From NCBI GenBank assembly GCA_023333565.1, contig JAJKFH010000207.1, positions 302,945 through 366,944 on the forward strand: a stretch of DNA of 64,000 nt, in the 5' to 3' direction. Within the stretch, counting starts at the first letter, position 1; each line of letters begins with the position of its first letter. The notes beneath the pieces are model-generated. The model was not told the origin of the DNA. It saw only the letters and a program-made list of their open reading frames with translations, and searched no databases. The DNA comes from Puffinus mauretanicus (Eukaryota; Chordata; Aves; Procellariiformes; Procellariidae). This document shows positions 35,787 through 60,216 of this stretch, piece by piece. The position numbers and the translations under genes were made by a program.

Positions 35787-36640
35787 TGTGATAAACTGTG
35801 AACTGTTTTGTTCATCAAGGTCTTGTGATATGTGTTAACAAAAAGTTAGTTAAACCATAGAGTGACATAATATCCTATGAGCTGGCTGCAATCTATTTTG
35901 AATCTTGTATAACTATGTTTGATAAAGTTCGCTAAAGTTTTCTTAGAGCATTAAAGTTTGGATGGTAATGATAGAGGAACTAACACTTAAGGGTTAATAA
36001 CAGAGCCATTGTCTAGCCTAAGCCATAAATTAACTAACAATTCCTGACTGAGATTTCACCATGGTACATCCTCCCACTTGCTAAGAGCAGACAGGCCTTG
36101 AGCTGGCTCGTTAGGCCTCCTATGTAACAGCTGTGATGAGATAGTGTCCTATGTAAATCACTAACAATAAACAACTGTGAAGGGATAAGTGTTAAAGGAC
36201 AAGATAACCTGATGCCCCGTTACATTCCAAGAGTCGAGGAACAGATGAGTTAATTAAATGACCATATATAGACAAAGGAAACCCAGAGTTCAACTAACGG
36301 ACACAGTGAAGAAGACTATGAATGACCACCGGAGAGGAAAAAGACCCTAACCCTAATTTTACTGTGCATGCTTGGACTATGTAAATGACTTTTGAACTCA
36401 TTTTAATACGAAGCGGGGGCAGGTCATGCATATGTATAGGCATATTACAAAATTATATGAATATGTAATGTTTTACTGTATATATTTATGATGAGTGTCG
36501 CATTACGGTGTGTGTCCTGGCGGAGTGGAGACTCCCGGCACACCCAGCGCTGTTTTGCTTACTGGTCGCTTGCTTTTAATAAACAAAAAATTTCTAATTG
36601 ACTAGTCTCTGTCACTCAATTGGACAGATAAATTATAACA
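35787..36640 (+). mobile_element. solo LTR of a second endogenous-retrovirus family
   Basis: An 854-bp element begins TGTGATAA and ends TTATAACA; the ends are inverted repeats matching at 7 of 8 positions. It is flanked by a 5-bp duplication TTCCC (35782-35786 and 36641-36645). A TATA-like ATATATAG lies near 36263 and an AATAAA near 36577, so the LTR reads on the plus strand. It is AT-rich, unlike its surroundings, and unrelated to the LTR at 253. No internal viral genes are present. Confidence 0.85.
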
Positions 36641-36645
36641 TTCCC

Positions 36646-37450
36646 CTTAAAACCTTCCGGGCAGATGAGGCTGCAGCGTTCCCTCTGCTGTATCTGCAGA
36701 ATCTGCCCAGGAAATTCACAGGAGGTCACGAAGCTCCCCGGAGCTGCTATCACCACCCAGACACTGCTTCCTATTTCCCCTGCTGAAATATTTCCCCCAC
36801 AGCAACTTTTACAGGGGGGAAGGCAGGGGTTGGCCGGCGAAGCTGTGGCTCCTGTGGCAAGCGTCTGCCACTGGCACAGCTCTGCCCCGGAGCCGGGGTT
36901 CCATCCCAGGACACTTCTGCTGCTGCAGCCACCCCGGGAGCTCACCCGCAGCTCTTCTTGCTGGGTGGGTGTCCTGAAAGAGATTTTGAATCTTTTCAGG
37001 TTTTATTGCAGCAGAAACAGGAATGGGGTGGGTTTTTTTTCCTTAAAGTAAGCTCGGCAGCAGGACGGTTTTGTGCAGAAGCCCCTGCCATGCCCACGCC
37101 TTCCTGCAGGTGTTTCCTGCCATGGAGGCTGCTCTTGCTCTGACAACCCGGTGGCTCTAGGGCAGCAGCAAACTTGGCACTCACCCCTGGGCACCCATAA
37201 AGTCTCCTCTGCCAGTGTGGGGGGGTAGCGATATCTCTCACTGCTGAGAGCTCCCTGAACAGCATTGTGGGGGTGGGGGACTCCCCAAGGCTCAGCAAGG
37301 CCTTTGCACACTCCCTGTGAGGAGGAGCAGAGCCGTAAGCACCCAGTGAGGGCACCAGGACCTGCGCCCAGCTGCATAACCGGCTGCATGGAGACTGGGG
37401 AACCCGGCATCCATGCCTGGCAGAGAGCAGGCTCCTCCATGGGAGGCACT
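36646..37450. other. unique intergenic sequence
   Basis: Between the LTR and the CA-rich repeat upstream of XYLT2. No exon or repeat recognised. Confidence 0.4.
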
Positions 37451-38480
37451 CAGCACCTTCATACACATGGATGTGCCCCCATGCACACATATACGTGCCT
37501 GTGCACACACCCCTATGCTCACAGGCATGTACCCATACACCAACATGCACTCACTAGTTCATGCACAGCCCTGCACCCCTACGCACACACATGAACATGT
37601 TCATATATAGGCCCCTGTGCACACACATGTATGTACGTAAGTGCCCACAATACACACATGCAGGTGCACACACACATCCTGAGGCACACCAGCACATCCC
37701 AGTACATATGAATGTGTACGTGCACATCCCAGCATGCACATGTATCTCTGCACGTGCACACCAGTGTGCATACACATGTGGACACCCAGTGGACACAGGC
37801 ACACACTGCAGTGCACACGTGCCCGTGCATACCCCAGCACGCACAAACACAACATGCACCTCAGTGCGCACGTGCAGACCCCAGTGGACACATGCAGAAG
37901 CACATGCACATTGTGCTGCTCACAAGCACACGGACACCAAAGAGCACACACATGCACAACATGGACAACCCTGCTTGCACACAAGTACATGAACACAGAC
38001 ACTGCAATGCACACATGCACATGCATGAACTCTTACACACTGCAGTGCATATATGCACACACAATCATATGCATACACACACTCACTGATGCATACATGC
38101 ATACACAGGCACACATGCACATGCATGGGTACATGCACACCCCCAACCACACATGCACACAAACACACCCACGCACATCCAGTGCACAGATGCACATGCA
38201 CGCATGCGCATGTGTGTACACATGCCCACCCCAGTGCCTGCATGCACAGGCATGCACACATGGCGCACACATGCACGAACGCATGCACACCCCAGAGCAC
38301 ACATGCAGACATGCATAATCTCATGGCGCACACATATATGTACATGGATGGGTACATGCACAGCCCAGTGCCCGCATGCAGAGGCATGCACACACGCACG
38401 AACACATGCACACCTCAGTGCACACACACGCACAGTCCGGTGCCCACACGCATACCCCGGTGCACACACGCACCCGCACA
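37451..38480. repeat. about 1 kb CA/TG-rich degenerate tandem repeat
   Basis: A long run of GCACACATGCAC-like words with interspersed CCCAGTGC blocks, mostly alternating purine and pyrimidine. Reading frames stay open on both strands because the repeat lacks stops, giving His/Thr- or Cys/Val-rich low-complexity frames that are not genes. It ends directly at the XYLT2 CpG island. Confidence 0.9.
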
Positions 38481-38636
38481 GCCACGCGCCCGCAGGCCCC
38501 GCAGTCCCCGCAAAGCCACCGCCCCCCCGCGCCCCGCCGCGCGCCCCCAGCCCCGCCCCCCCGACTCCGCCGGCGCGTGCGCGCGGGAGGCGCGCGCCGG
38601 CGCAGCCCGCCCTGCCGCGGCGGAGCGGCCGTGACG

Positions 38637-50627
<11,991 letters not shown>

Positions 50628-52590
50628 CAGGAGCAGCCGGGGGGGTGGCCTTGGGAGCGAGGAGCATCCTCCGTCACTGGCGTGGGGGCGGTCTCCGGAC
50701 TACATCACCCCCTGCGATTTGCACCATAGTCACTTGAGGAAGAGAGAATGGGAACCTCTGGGTGGGGGAAAACCTTCTCCTGTGGGGTATTTTGGGTGGA
50801 GGGGAAGGTGTGAGGTCGGTCTTGCCCACTTCCCCCAGGAAGGGGCACTTGCTGGCCGGGGAGAGCGTGCCGGGGTGCCTGTCACGGCGGGGGCATGGAC
50901 AGCGCCGGCGGCTGGGAAGAGCTGCGTGTTTGTTACTGCAGGCCTCGGAGCCTCAGGAAAGGGTGATGGGGGAGGGAGGGAAGGCTGGTGGATGGGCAGG
51001 CTCTGGACCAACTCAGCACCCTGCCCAACCCTGGGCTGGATCTCTGCAGGATCAGGTCCTGTGCTGCTGGCTGCTCCCCAGGAGGGCTGGTAAGGGACTC
51101 TAGGGACAGGCAGAAGCAGAACGGGTTGAGGCCTGCCATGTGCATGGAGCTTCTGCTGGCCTAGGGTTTGCATCTCATCCCCTCCACCCCAGCCCTTTAG
51201 TTTGTATTTTTATAAATATATATATAGAAATATATATGATGCAAAGTGCAATAGAGACGAGACCCCGTATTGGCCGGGAAGTCCTTGTGTCTCCATCTCC
51301 CCTCAGCCTGTAACATACCTTGTTCTCTTGGGTGTCCTGGTGCTACAGGACAGGGTGCTGGGTCGTTTACATTTTTTTTTATTATTATTGTTATTAGTGT
51401 TGTTGTTATTATTATCATAATTGTTATTATTATTATTCTTGTTTTGCTGTTTCCCCATTTCCTGCTGGGGGCTGCTGGGGAACTGCACCCTCCTGCCCCT
51501 TGGGCAGGGTTGATTGTGGGCTGCTGCCTGCCCTCTGAGGCAGCTGCCCGACTGTGCCAAATGTTTGGAGCTGCTGGTGTGTGTTGTGTGACAGCGAGCA
51601 GGGGAGTGGTCACTTCATGGTTCAAGTCCAACAAGCTGCTGTAGACCCTGCGGCCTCCATCTCCAAAGGGACGTCCCAGTCCCCTGCCAAAATGCCATCC
51701 ACGGGGCTGACGTCCTGCTGCGGATGAGGCTGCAGCTTGCTGTGCCTGGAGGGCTGCCCTGTGCCATGGCCCCTTGGCCCAGCCTTTTCTTTTCTTCTGG
51801 GTTGGCAGAAGCTCTCGGGATCTGCTGTGCTTCCCTGGCCAAAAAGCAGAGGCGAGACAAGGTCCAGCTGGCTCCACCTGCTCTCCGCTGTTTCTGCTTC
51901 CCCTTCCTCTGGAGGGAAGAGACGCTGCCTCCTCCGGGGAAGGGGTGCAGCGGAGCATCCCCTTTCCTCGCTGTCCTCTTGGGCTTGGGGACTGCCTGCA
52001 ACATTCCTTTCTTGAAGTCTGACACTGCATGGAGAAGAAGGGAAGACGCTTCACGTGTGCCGTGCTGCAGGACTGCAGCGGCAACTCACGTGCAGCCTGT
52101 GCAGGGCTGGGGCAGGGGAGCTGCTGGGGATGAGCCGGAGCCAGAGCCTGCCTGGCCCAACTCCTCTGCTCAAAGCAGGGTCAGCACGAGCTGGTGGCTC
52201 GGGGCTTGGCCAGTCGGGTTTTGCTATCTCCAAAGATCTGTGCCATCCTTCACCTTCCTCCAAAGCACAGGGCTTCCCGACCTGAGAGGGCTCACGCTCC
52301 CAGGGTTTAAGGATGCTGGTGGTGCAAGAGGTTGTGAAACGGGCTCCTCCTCACGTCGAAGGGAGATGGAGACCTTGCTGCAGATACCTGCTGGCACACT
52401 GGCCCACCCCTCCTGCACCCGTTCCCTCGCAGGGCGTGCCAGGGCTGAGGAGGGACGCCAGGCAAGAGGGGCCGTGCAGGGCCTAGTCCCCCTGCAGGGG
52501 AGGATGCCAAAACTCTGTGTCAGAAGCGTTATGTAAAGTTGTCTTAAATATGCAACATCACCACAAATATATCTATATCTCTATGGTGTT
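50628..52590 (+). other. XYLT2: XYLT2 3' UTR region
   Basis: Sequence after the XYLT2 stop. I see no canonical AATAAA, only AT-rich patches (51205-51240 and 52525-52590) where the transcript could end. It contains the TTA-rich run at 51370-51440. No other gene recognised. Confidence 0.45.
51370..51440. repeat. (TTA)n / (TTG)n-rich microsatellite
   Basis: T run followed by imperfect ATT/GTT triplets in the probable XYLT2 3' UTR. Confidence 0.85.
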
Positions 52591-53329
52591 GTGAGTCGGG
52601 TTTTTGCAGCATGTGCTGGAAGGGGCGAGGGGTGGGGGGGAGCTTGGTGGGTTTCGAAAAGGCTTCGGAGGGGCTTCTTGTCTGTTTGCAGTGCTGGTGA
52701 GGGTGTAAATCCACCCTGGGCACCAGGGTGTGCGGTGTGGGGGCAGGGGTGGGCTTGTTCACTTGGGTGATGCGCGTCTCAAACCCAAGCTGTTGTTATT
52801 TCGTAGCCCGTGGCCGGAGCTGGGGGCCGGAGCCCGGTTAGGACCCGCGTTTTCACCCTCGGAGCAGCGGGAGCTGCCTGCTGGTTTTCTGTGCAGAGGC
52901 CGGCCCTAGCAGCAGGCGCCCTGCAGGTACTGCCTGGTCAGATTACTGAGCGTTGACATTGCGCTTACGTTAAAATGTTAATTAGCTAATTAATCGGCTG
53001 CTCCTGATGCCTCTAGGGCTGGAGCAGAGGGCCAGGGCTGGGAGCCTCCCGCAGACCAGCCCAGCTTTCCCTCCTCAGGAGCGGGGGCAGCGCTGGGCGG
53101 TTCCCTGCCCGCCGACCCGACCCGGGCAGTGCCGTGCGGGGCCAGAGAGTGACACCCGGCTGCTGCTCGGCCGGACAGCGGTGCTCTGGTAACCCCGGCA
53201 CGGGGCCGCGTGGGGCTGGGGCGGACGAGCTGGGCTGGGCCGGGCGTGTCTCCGCCGGGGGCCGCTTGACTCCGGAGGGGAGCGGACGAGAGAGCCTGGC
53301 CCGGATCGGGGCCGCGTTTGCAGCGCGGC

Positions 53330-53607
53330 TGTGCCCGCCCGCCTGGGGTCCCGCCCCGCCGCGCGCCGCGTCGCCACGGCAACCGCCAGCACGGCGTTCC
53401 ATCCGGTGAATGTAGCCAGTCCCGCTGGCGGCCAATGGGGGCCGGCGGGGGGCAGCGCGGCGGCCAATGGAGGGCCGGCGGGGCGGGGCCGCTGCCGGTG
53501 CCGCTGCGGCCGCGCCGTGCGTCCGGCCCCGCCCCTCCCGGCCCGGCCCCGGCCCATGGGGCGCGGGCAGCGGGCAGCGGCTGCCGGTAACGGGCGGTGG
53601 AGGCGGG
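53330..53607 (+). promoter_or_regulatory. promoter with duplicated CCAAT block
   Basis: CpG-rich TATA-less region upstream of the PPxY gene. The block GCGGCCAATGG-GGCCGGCGGGG occurs twice, with CCAAT at 53432-53436 and 53464-53468 (32 bp apart), followed by GC boxes (GGGGCGGGG). NF-Y and Sp1 type sites are inferred. Confidence 0.6.
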
Positions 53608-56600
53608 ATGGCGCACCCCAGCGAGACCTCGGCGCATACGGCGGCCGCCGGCGCGGCCATGGACAGCAACGTCCTGGCCATCGTCATCGCCGCCAGTGAG
53701 TGGCGGGCAGGGGCTCCGGCGGAGCCGGGAGCGGGGCCGGGCGGGGGCGGCCGCCATGCGGGATCAGCCTCCGCCGTTGCCTCCCTCGGGCTGTGCCGGC
53801 GAGACGACCCCCCCCGCCCGCGGGGCGTCCCGGGGGAGCGGTCGCTGCAGCCCCCGGTCCTTCTCCGGGGCTCGGCTGGCTCCCGGGGCTGGGGGCCGGG
53901 TGGGGTTGGCGGTGCCGGGGACGGGTGGGCTCCGTGGAGCAGAGCGTGGGCTGGGTGGGAGCCGCGGGTTCCCGTAACGCCAGAGCGCTGGCGAACCGGC
54001 AGCCTGCTGAGGTGCTGAGTGTGAGCCGAGAGCCCCGGCCCCGGGCGGGAGGGCGCTGGGGTGCCGGGGCCGCGGTCTGTGCGGGGGCTGGTCCCTCCTG
54101 CAGGGGTCCGGGGGCTGTGTTGGGTCCAGGACGGGGCTGAGCTCCTCTGGCTCTGCGGCTTGTCCCTCGTCTCGTAGGGAGAGAGATGATGGGTACAACG
54201 GGGCTTTTGGCGTCCTCGGGACGGGCAGCAGGCGAACCCGACGGCTTCGCTGGGGCTTTTCCAACCTGCTCTTTGCCGAGACACCTGGAGGGCGAAAGGG
54301 GGAGGTGGCAGTGAGGTCCACGGACCCAGGAGGCCACCAGCTCACCTGCCTCTTCTCCCTTCCCCTGGCAGCGGTGTCCACGTCCGTCTTCATTGTGGCA
54401 ATCCTCATCCTGCTGCTGCTCCTGTACCACCGGGACCCCATGTGCTGCCAGTTCCTCTGCTCCTGCCGCTTCTTCCAGACCCCCAGCCAGTATGTGAGTG
54501 TCCTCCCTCTCCTCCTCCTGCCTGTGAGTCCCCGGCTGCCCCCCAAGCTCTTGTTCCCTTGTGCTGGGGTCTGCGAGGCTGCATCGCCGGGCTCCGCTCC
54601 TGCAGCCTGGCTGGGCTCGCTGATGGACGTGGGACCTCTGAGCAGAGCCGGACTCTGCCTCCTCCTTGTTCCCATTCTACCCCAGAGATCCATCCACCCA
54701 ACCCTGCCTGGCTGTGCCGCTGGGGGTAGTATCTCCAAGGCCCAAGACTAGCAGGTTCCCCAGCTCCCCACGCAGCTCAGGAGGGGTGTCCTCCTCCACC
54801 GGCACAGTGTGTGGTGGTTGGGCTCTGTTTTACAGGGAAGGGGCCCAGTGGGGAAGGGATTTTGAAGCTCAGGGTGAAGGCAGACAATGCCACTTACTAG
54901 CACTCACATCCCCGGCAACTGGCTTTCATGCACAGCTCCCAGGCACGGAGCAGCGAGAGATTAAGCCCTTTCACTTGCATCTGTAATTTCCTGGGGCTGG
55001 CTTTCAAGTGGGGAAGCTGGTGATGGAAAAAGAGCAGCGTGTTCAGCCAGTGCTGTCTTTGTGGTGGTGGCTGCCTGGGGAAAGCTCTGCTTTGTGGTGG
55101 TGGCTGCTCACAGGAGGGCTGTGGGTACCGCTGCAGAGTCCCTGGGAGAAGACATCCAGCCTCAGCTAGCAGGGGACGGAGAGACTTGGGCCATGAAAGG
55201 CAAATTTAATAGTCCAGCACAGGCTGGGAAGTCCCCAGCAGAAATCACAGTGGCAATGGGCTGTGCTGCTGGTATCCCCTGCCCGCTTCGTTGCATCTGC
55301 TCCTTTTCCCCTCTTCCTCCCTGCTCCCTGTCCGTGGCACGCATGGGGGAGAGGACTCGGATGCCGCACTCCTCACCCTGCAGAGCTGCTCCCCAAGGCT
55401 GTGCAGGATGTGCCATGAGCTGCAGAGCCTTTGCTCTGGCTCTTGGGTGGGTGGTTAAAGGAGAAAGCATCTTGCCTTTAGCAAGGGGCTGTGTGGACAG
55501 ATGGATGTGGATGCGAAGAACTATATATGGAAAGGGAACGTACATAGGATGTCTTTCCATCAGAAAAAGTGAAGCAGTTGTGGTGTAAGGCAGCTTTCAA
55601 GCAGGTGGTGTTGCTCTAATCAGTTATTAAAACAAATAGTTGTACCTCCAGCCAGCCTAGTTTCTTGCAGCTTCTGTAATTGTGCCGTAGGGCCGAGACA
55701 AATGGTTCCTCAGTTGTTAAGAGCAAAAGTAAATCTGTCATTCGTCGTTCCCCCTGCGAATCCCTGGTTGCTCTGGGAGTCTCTGGACTGTTTTCTGTTG
55801 GCAGAGATGGGGCTTTTCTGAGAGTGAGGAACGGCCCACGGCTCAAGTCCTGGCTCTGGCTCAAGGGGCTGCTGTCCACGAGAGGGATCTCTGCTGTTGC
55901 TCAACACCTTGACAGGGAATCGAGTTTAACTGGAGCAAGACTGCTCGGGAACAGAACAGCTATTGCTCTGCAGATTTGCTTGCTCCATTATCCTGAAATG
56001 ACTTCCTCGGTAGATAAGCATTTACAAATTCTGTAACCCTGAGCATGTGACAGAGCTCTTATCTACACTAGCGGAATAGTTGGGTTATTTTTTTGTTGTC
56101 CCACAAAGAGAGATGGTTCTGCTGAGCCCTGGGCCCAGGCTGCTGTCCCTCCACCTATGCTGCGTAGCAGTGCCAGCTGGCTTGGGCCCTTACAGCAGGA
56201 GGATGTGGCCGAGCTGTCAGCATCAGTAAAGAGGCAGGCAGAGGTTGGCTGCCAGCGGCAAGAGCTGCATGAGCCAAACGGGCAGAGGTGGCAGCTCGCC
56301 CCCCTGCCCAAAGTCCCGCTTTCCAGGCTGTCCTGTGTGAGCTGGCTGAGCTCCGCTTGCTGCCGGGTGGGATGTGAGGGATTTCAGCTTTGCTCATGTC
56401 CTCCTTCCTGACCCCTCGTTACAGGACTGTCCCCCGCCCTACTTCAGCAGCAGCCAGCGGCTGGTGGGTCCCCAGTGCGGAGCATCATGGCTGGAGAGCG
56501 CTGCTGAGAACCCTGGCATGCAGGTGACGGCTGGGTCCCTGATGGGAGCTGGGGGGGGAAATGGTAGCAAAGATCCTGATGAGCTTGGGAGGAGACTGTG

Positions 56601-58587
56601 GTTAGGGGGACCTTGGGAGCTCCTATAGGGAGAAGGTGCTGGACAGCAGGAGCATCTTTGGGAAGTGCTGTTGGTATGTAAAAACCTCCGGGCGGGGGAG
56701 CATGGGGTGCAGGGATACTGCAGAGGACACCACCACGCACTGAAGTGTTTGGGCATGAAGTGCCAGGCAGATCCCTCAGGGCTTGGGATTTGCAAAGCAG
56801 GTCATGGTGTAATTACCTCCTGGGAGGGAGGATTTCCTCTCTCAGCGTTCAAGGAAGGGCACCCACAACTTTGAAACCTGAAGTAACTCCAGGTGGCACT
56901 AGGCCATGAACTTCCAGCGAAGAGAGCCACCGCCGCACTGACCTTTCTCTTCTGTGCTGGGCACTTCTAGGGAGACGAGCTATTCTGCGTCGGACCCCCC
57001 AGCAGCTACCAGCTCCCTTCCTGGGAGCAGCCCCGCTTGCCAAGCTACGAGAGCGTGCGGAAGAAAGATCGCCAGCGGGAAATCCATCAGATGATTGCTG
57101 AGAGGTTTGGGCTGTGGGCAGAGCCTTCCCAGGAGGTAAGCTCTCCCTCCCCTGCACGAGGGTGCTGGCGGAGGCCAGGGGCAGTCCCCCCTCTGGTCTG
57201 TATCTGGGTGTTGCTTCAGCAATTTGCAGTAGCTAAGGACTCTGTTCTCTGCGATTGCCGTTCTCTGATAGCCTTTATCTCTGGGAAGGGCACAAAGTAT
57301 ACCAGGAGGCTCCTTTCGTGTGCATCAGTGCCGGTTAATGATCGATCTGTCCTGGTGTGTTTGCAGAAATGCCTGTGCCAGGAGGCAAGTAGAGCTGCTG
57401 ATGAAAGGGCAGGCCCTTCGGATCATCTGCTCTGTACAAGCCCAAGCTGGGAATGTTATTTTTAGATCTGTAAGGCTTCCAGGGTTTCTTGATCCCTTCT
57501 CCCTGCAGGACACCTCTGGGAGACGTCTCGCTATTACCTTGAAGTGTTTATGGCTTATTTATGAGCAAGAGGCTTTGCCTGTTATGACATTTAAGATTTG
57601 CACTACTGCAATAGAAAAGAGAAAAGCGAGTGCATCTGCCAAGTAGGTCCTGCGGCAGCAGCCCAAGACTCCTGTTGAACAAAGAGACCTCATTGATTAA
57701 AGCAGAACAGAAACATTTGAAACCCTGAGTAGAGCACTAAAGGTTCACCAATTTACCTGGATTTGGGACTCTTAAAGTGGCACCATAGAATTTGGCAGCA
57801 CTTGCCGCTCGCTGTTTGGAGCTGTAACTAATGATACCTCCCCTAAAACCAGAGCACTGAGGGCACAGGAGAGTAAAGCCCCCAAGGATGAGTAGTTGAG
57901 GAACTGCAATGGGAGCTCTTCCACAACATCCCTGTGCCACTCCTGTCACTCACTATGCCAAAATAAATGTAACAACAGCCCGGAGGTTCCTTTCTGCTGC
58001 TGTGCTTGCTAACAAAACCTGGGTAGAAAGCCTGGTTTGAAGGTGCTTGGATAAATCCCAGTAATTGATCCTTGGTCAAAGGAAAGCAAACAACAGTCCT
58101 GTTTTAACAAAAGTCAAGTCTTTTCTGACCTTGCAACACGTAGTGACAAGTCCTTGAAGGGGGACAGGGAAGAGCAGGAACCTGGCACAGAGAGTGTGAG
58201 GGGGGAGTGGGTGGAATGTCCTTCTCCAGTGGATTTCTGCCCTGCTGTGTGGCAAACCAGTGCTAAGTGCTCATTTTCCAGGTGTTCATCTAGCCAGCAG
58301 CTCGCTGCTCTGAGGACTGCAGGAATTTAATTTCAGGCTGGTGGTGCTTGTGAGCCTTGTCATCTGCTCTGTAAGAAGAGGTGGGATAATCTCCTGGTTA
58401 TTTCTGATCAGCTGTAATGCTCTTCCTCTCTCCTCAATAGATGCCGCCTCCCTACGAGCATGCTCTGAGGCATCCTCCAGCTTTCTCAGGAACAGTAATA
58501 AGCTCAGAGACCTTGGCCAGATATGGTGTGCCAGACCTTTTCCAGGCCCCTCTCAGCTACCAAACTCAGCGAAACACAGACGTGTAA
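53608..58587 (+). CDS. unnamed single-pass membrane protein with PPxY motifs
   Basis: Complete coding gene, join(53608..53695, 54372..54493, 56425..56523, 56971..57135, 58441..58587), 206 aa, all GT/AG with consistent phases. A short Ala/Ser N-terminus without a clear signal peptide leads into one hydrophobic segment (about 22-47), then YHRDP and a juxtamembrane Cys cluster (CC at 54-55, Cys59, Cys61) that could be palmitoylated. The cytosolic part has PPPY (73-76), LPSY (126-129) and PPPY (160-163), WW-domain ligands typical of adaptors for NEDD4-family ubiquitin ligases, and a basic helix-like stretch after LPSYESV. I do not recognise a named orthologue. TMEM92 is a PPxY membrane protein near XYLT2 in human, but the sequence and side of XYLT2 do not match. 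A second ATG (codon 18) is possible as start. CCAAT/GC promoter upstream; no canonical polyadenylation signal seen. Confidence 0.83.
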
Positions 58588-60020
58588 GGCCTCGGCCTCT
58601 GCGTTCTGCTTCTTCCCATGGTGTCAGCGACAGAAGTGCCTGTGACATCGTTCTCGTCTGCAGGGAACGGCTGAACCTCAGACCTCTACCCAGATTCGCA
58701 GGCAAGTCAGACCCAGCCAGCGGAGACATCCCTCCCGCAGCACCAGGATAACCACAGAGCCACCACCAGGTATCACGCTCTGAGCAGAGGAACCAGAGAT
58801 GTCTGCTCGCTCTTCTCTGGCAAACATGGTTACCAAAGGTGACGGACCAGCTGCTTGCTTCTACACAAAAGGCAAAGCCAAGGTGAAGGTCTGCTCAGCC
58901 AGAGCTCCTCCAGGCAGCCAGTGTTATCGTACCTCTGTGAGGCAAGCACTGCCCCGTGTGCCAAGGATCAGACCTCAGACAGCGGTCATGTGCTATTTCA
59001 CTTATTTCTTAGGCTGTAAAATGTTTTGCTTTATTTGTGTATCGGCTATCAGGTGGGAATCCTCACATGTGAGCAGCAGAACGAATCTGCATCAGAGCAT
59101 CACTGTGTGCTCTCTCAGCAACAGTCATCTGTGACTGAGAGCAATTTTGTATGGCCTTCAGAGAGATTCGGAGAGGCTCCAGGGGTTGTGTCATCTGCTG
59201 TACACAAATACGACCACCGAGATGAACCTTGTGACTAGATATGCAAGCTGAGAAAGGACAGGAGAACCGTGGACAAAATAGCTGGTGGTCTCCATGAAGA
59301 ACATAAAGCAAAGGTGGACATGTGTGCTGACCCAGTTTACCTAGTCGTCTTCAGCAGAGCAGACAGTCTAATAATGTCAACACTGGTGTCCTCACACCAC
59401 CAATTTTGATAACCTGTTTTCTACTGCAGAGACAATGTTTCAAATTGTTTACAAACCTGTAGATAAAATGAGATCAGTTTGGCCACAGGGCATTTGGGCT
59501 CCTTTCTTTCAAGCAACATAAGCTCAAAAATGTCATGGAATGACTCGGGGAAGACAAAAGGATAAGTCTTCTGGATTATGGCTTTATGATACACCTCCAG
59601 CTGCTGAGCTTCAAATACCACCCCAGACTTGTGCATCTTACCAGGCACTCTAAAATTAGTCATGAGTTTGCTTTACGAGTGTGAACTTGCCTCATGTGGC
59701 TAGGAAATAGCACAGTTTCAGATTTTTGAGTTAATCATTGAAGTGAGATAGATAGAAGGAAAAATCTAGCTTCCTAGGATGCCGAGTTAGGTGAAAGTGG
59801 AAAGGGATCTGTTCTGCAGTATTTTGAATTAAGATACAAATATAACAGTAACGTCTAAAAAGTGAGTAAAAATAGAGAGAATTATTAGTGGGACAAGTCC
59901 TGACATAAGAGTGATTCTAGAGAAAACTCATCCAGTGGCACAACGGAACAGGTTCTCCAGAGGAAGGCAGCTCAATACTAAATGAACATAAGTAACACAT
60001 TCTATGAACAGCCAAGACCT
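58588..60020 (+). other. 3' flank of the PPxY gene / convergent gap
   Basis: Probable 3' UTR of the PPxY gene, meeting the 3' end of MRPL27 coming from the right. No AATAAA on the plus strand was found, and no other gene. Confidence 0.4.
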
Positions 60021-60037
60021 TCAGCAGCCCCACAGTG

Positions 60038-60043
60038 TTTATT
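60038..60043 (-). terminator. MRPL27: MRPL27 polyadenylation signal
   Basis: AATAAA on the minus strand, about 175 bp beyond the MRPL27 stop codon. Confidence 0.7.
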
Positions 60044-60216
60044 AAACACCCTTAGAAATGCCAGCAGGTGATCCCAGTGCCTGAACACTGACCATGCGTG
60101 CTTTAGGAGCAAGAAAAAGTCCTAAACTGGAATCTTCATGTCCTCGGATGCCAGTCCAGCTGGAGCGGTCTGTCCCAGCTGCTCCTTCCCATCTGTCCCT
60201 ACATGATGCAGGAGGC

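Noticed and set aside
36340..36360. Telomere-like CCCTAACCCTAA
   Set aside because: Under two units and lying inside the second LTR; chance or LTR-specific.
54820..54990. Possible third MIR relic (ACTTACTAGC and GAGAGATTAAGC-like words)
   Set aside because: Only short scattered matches in inconsistent order.
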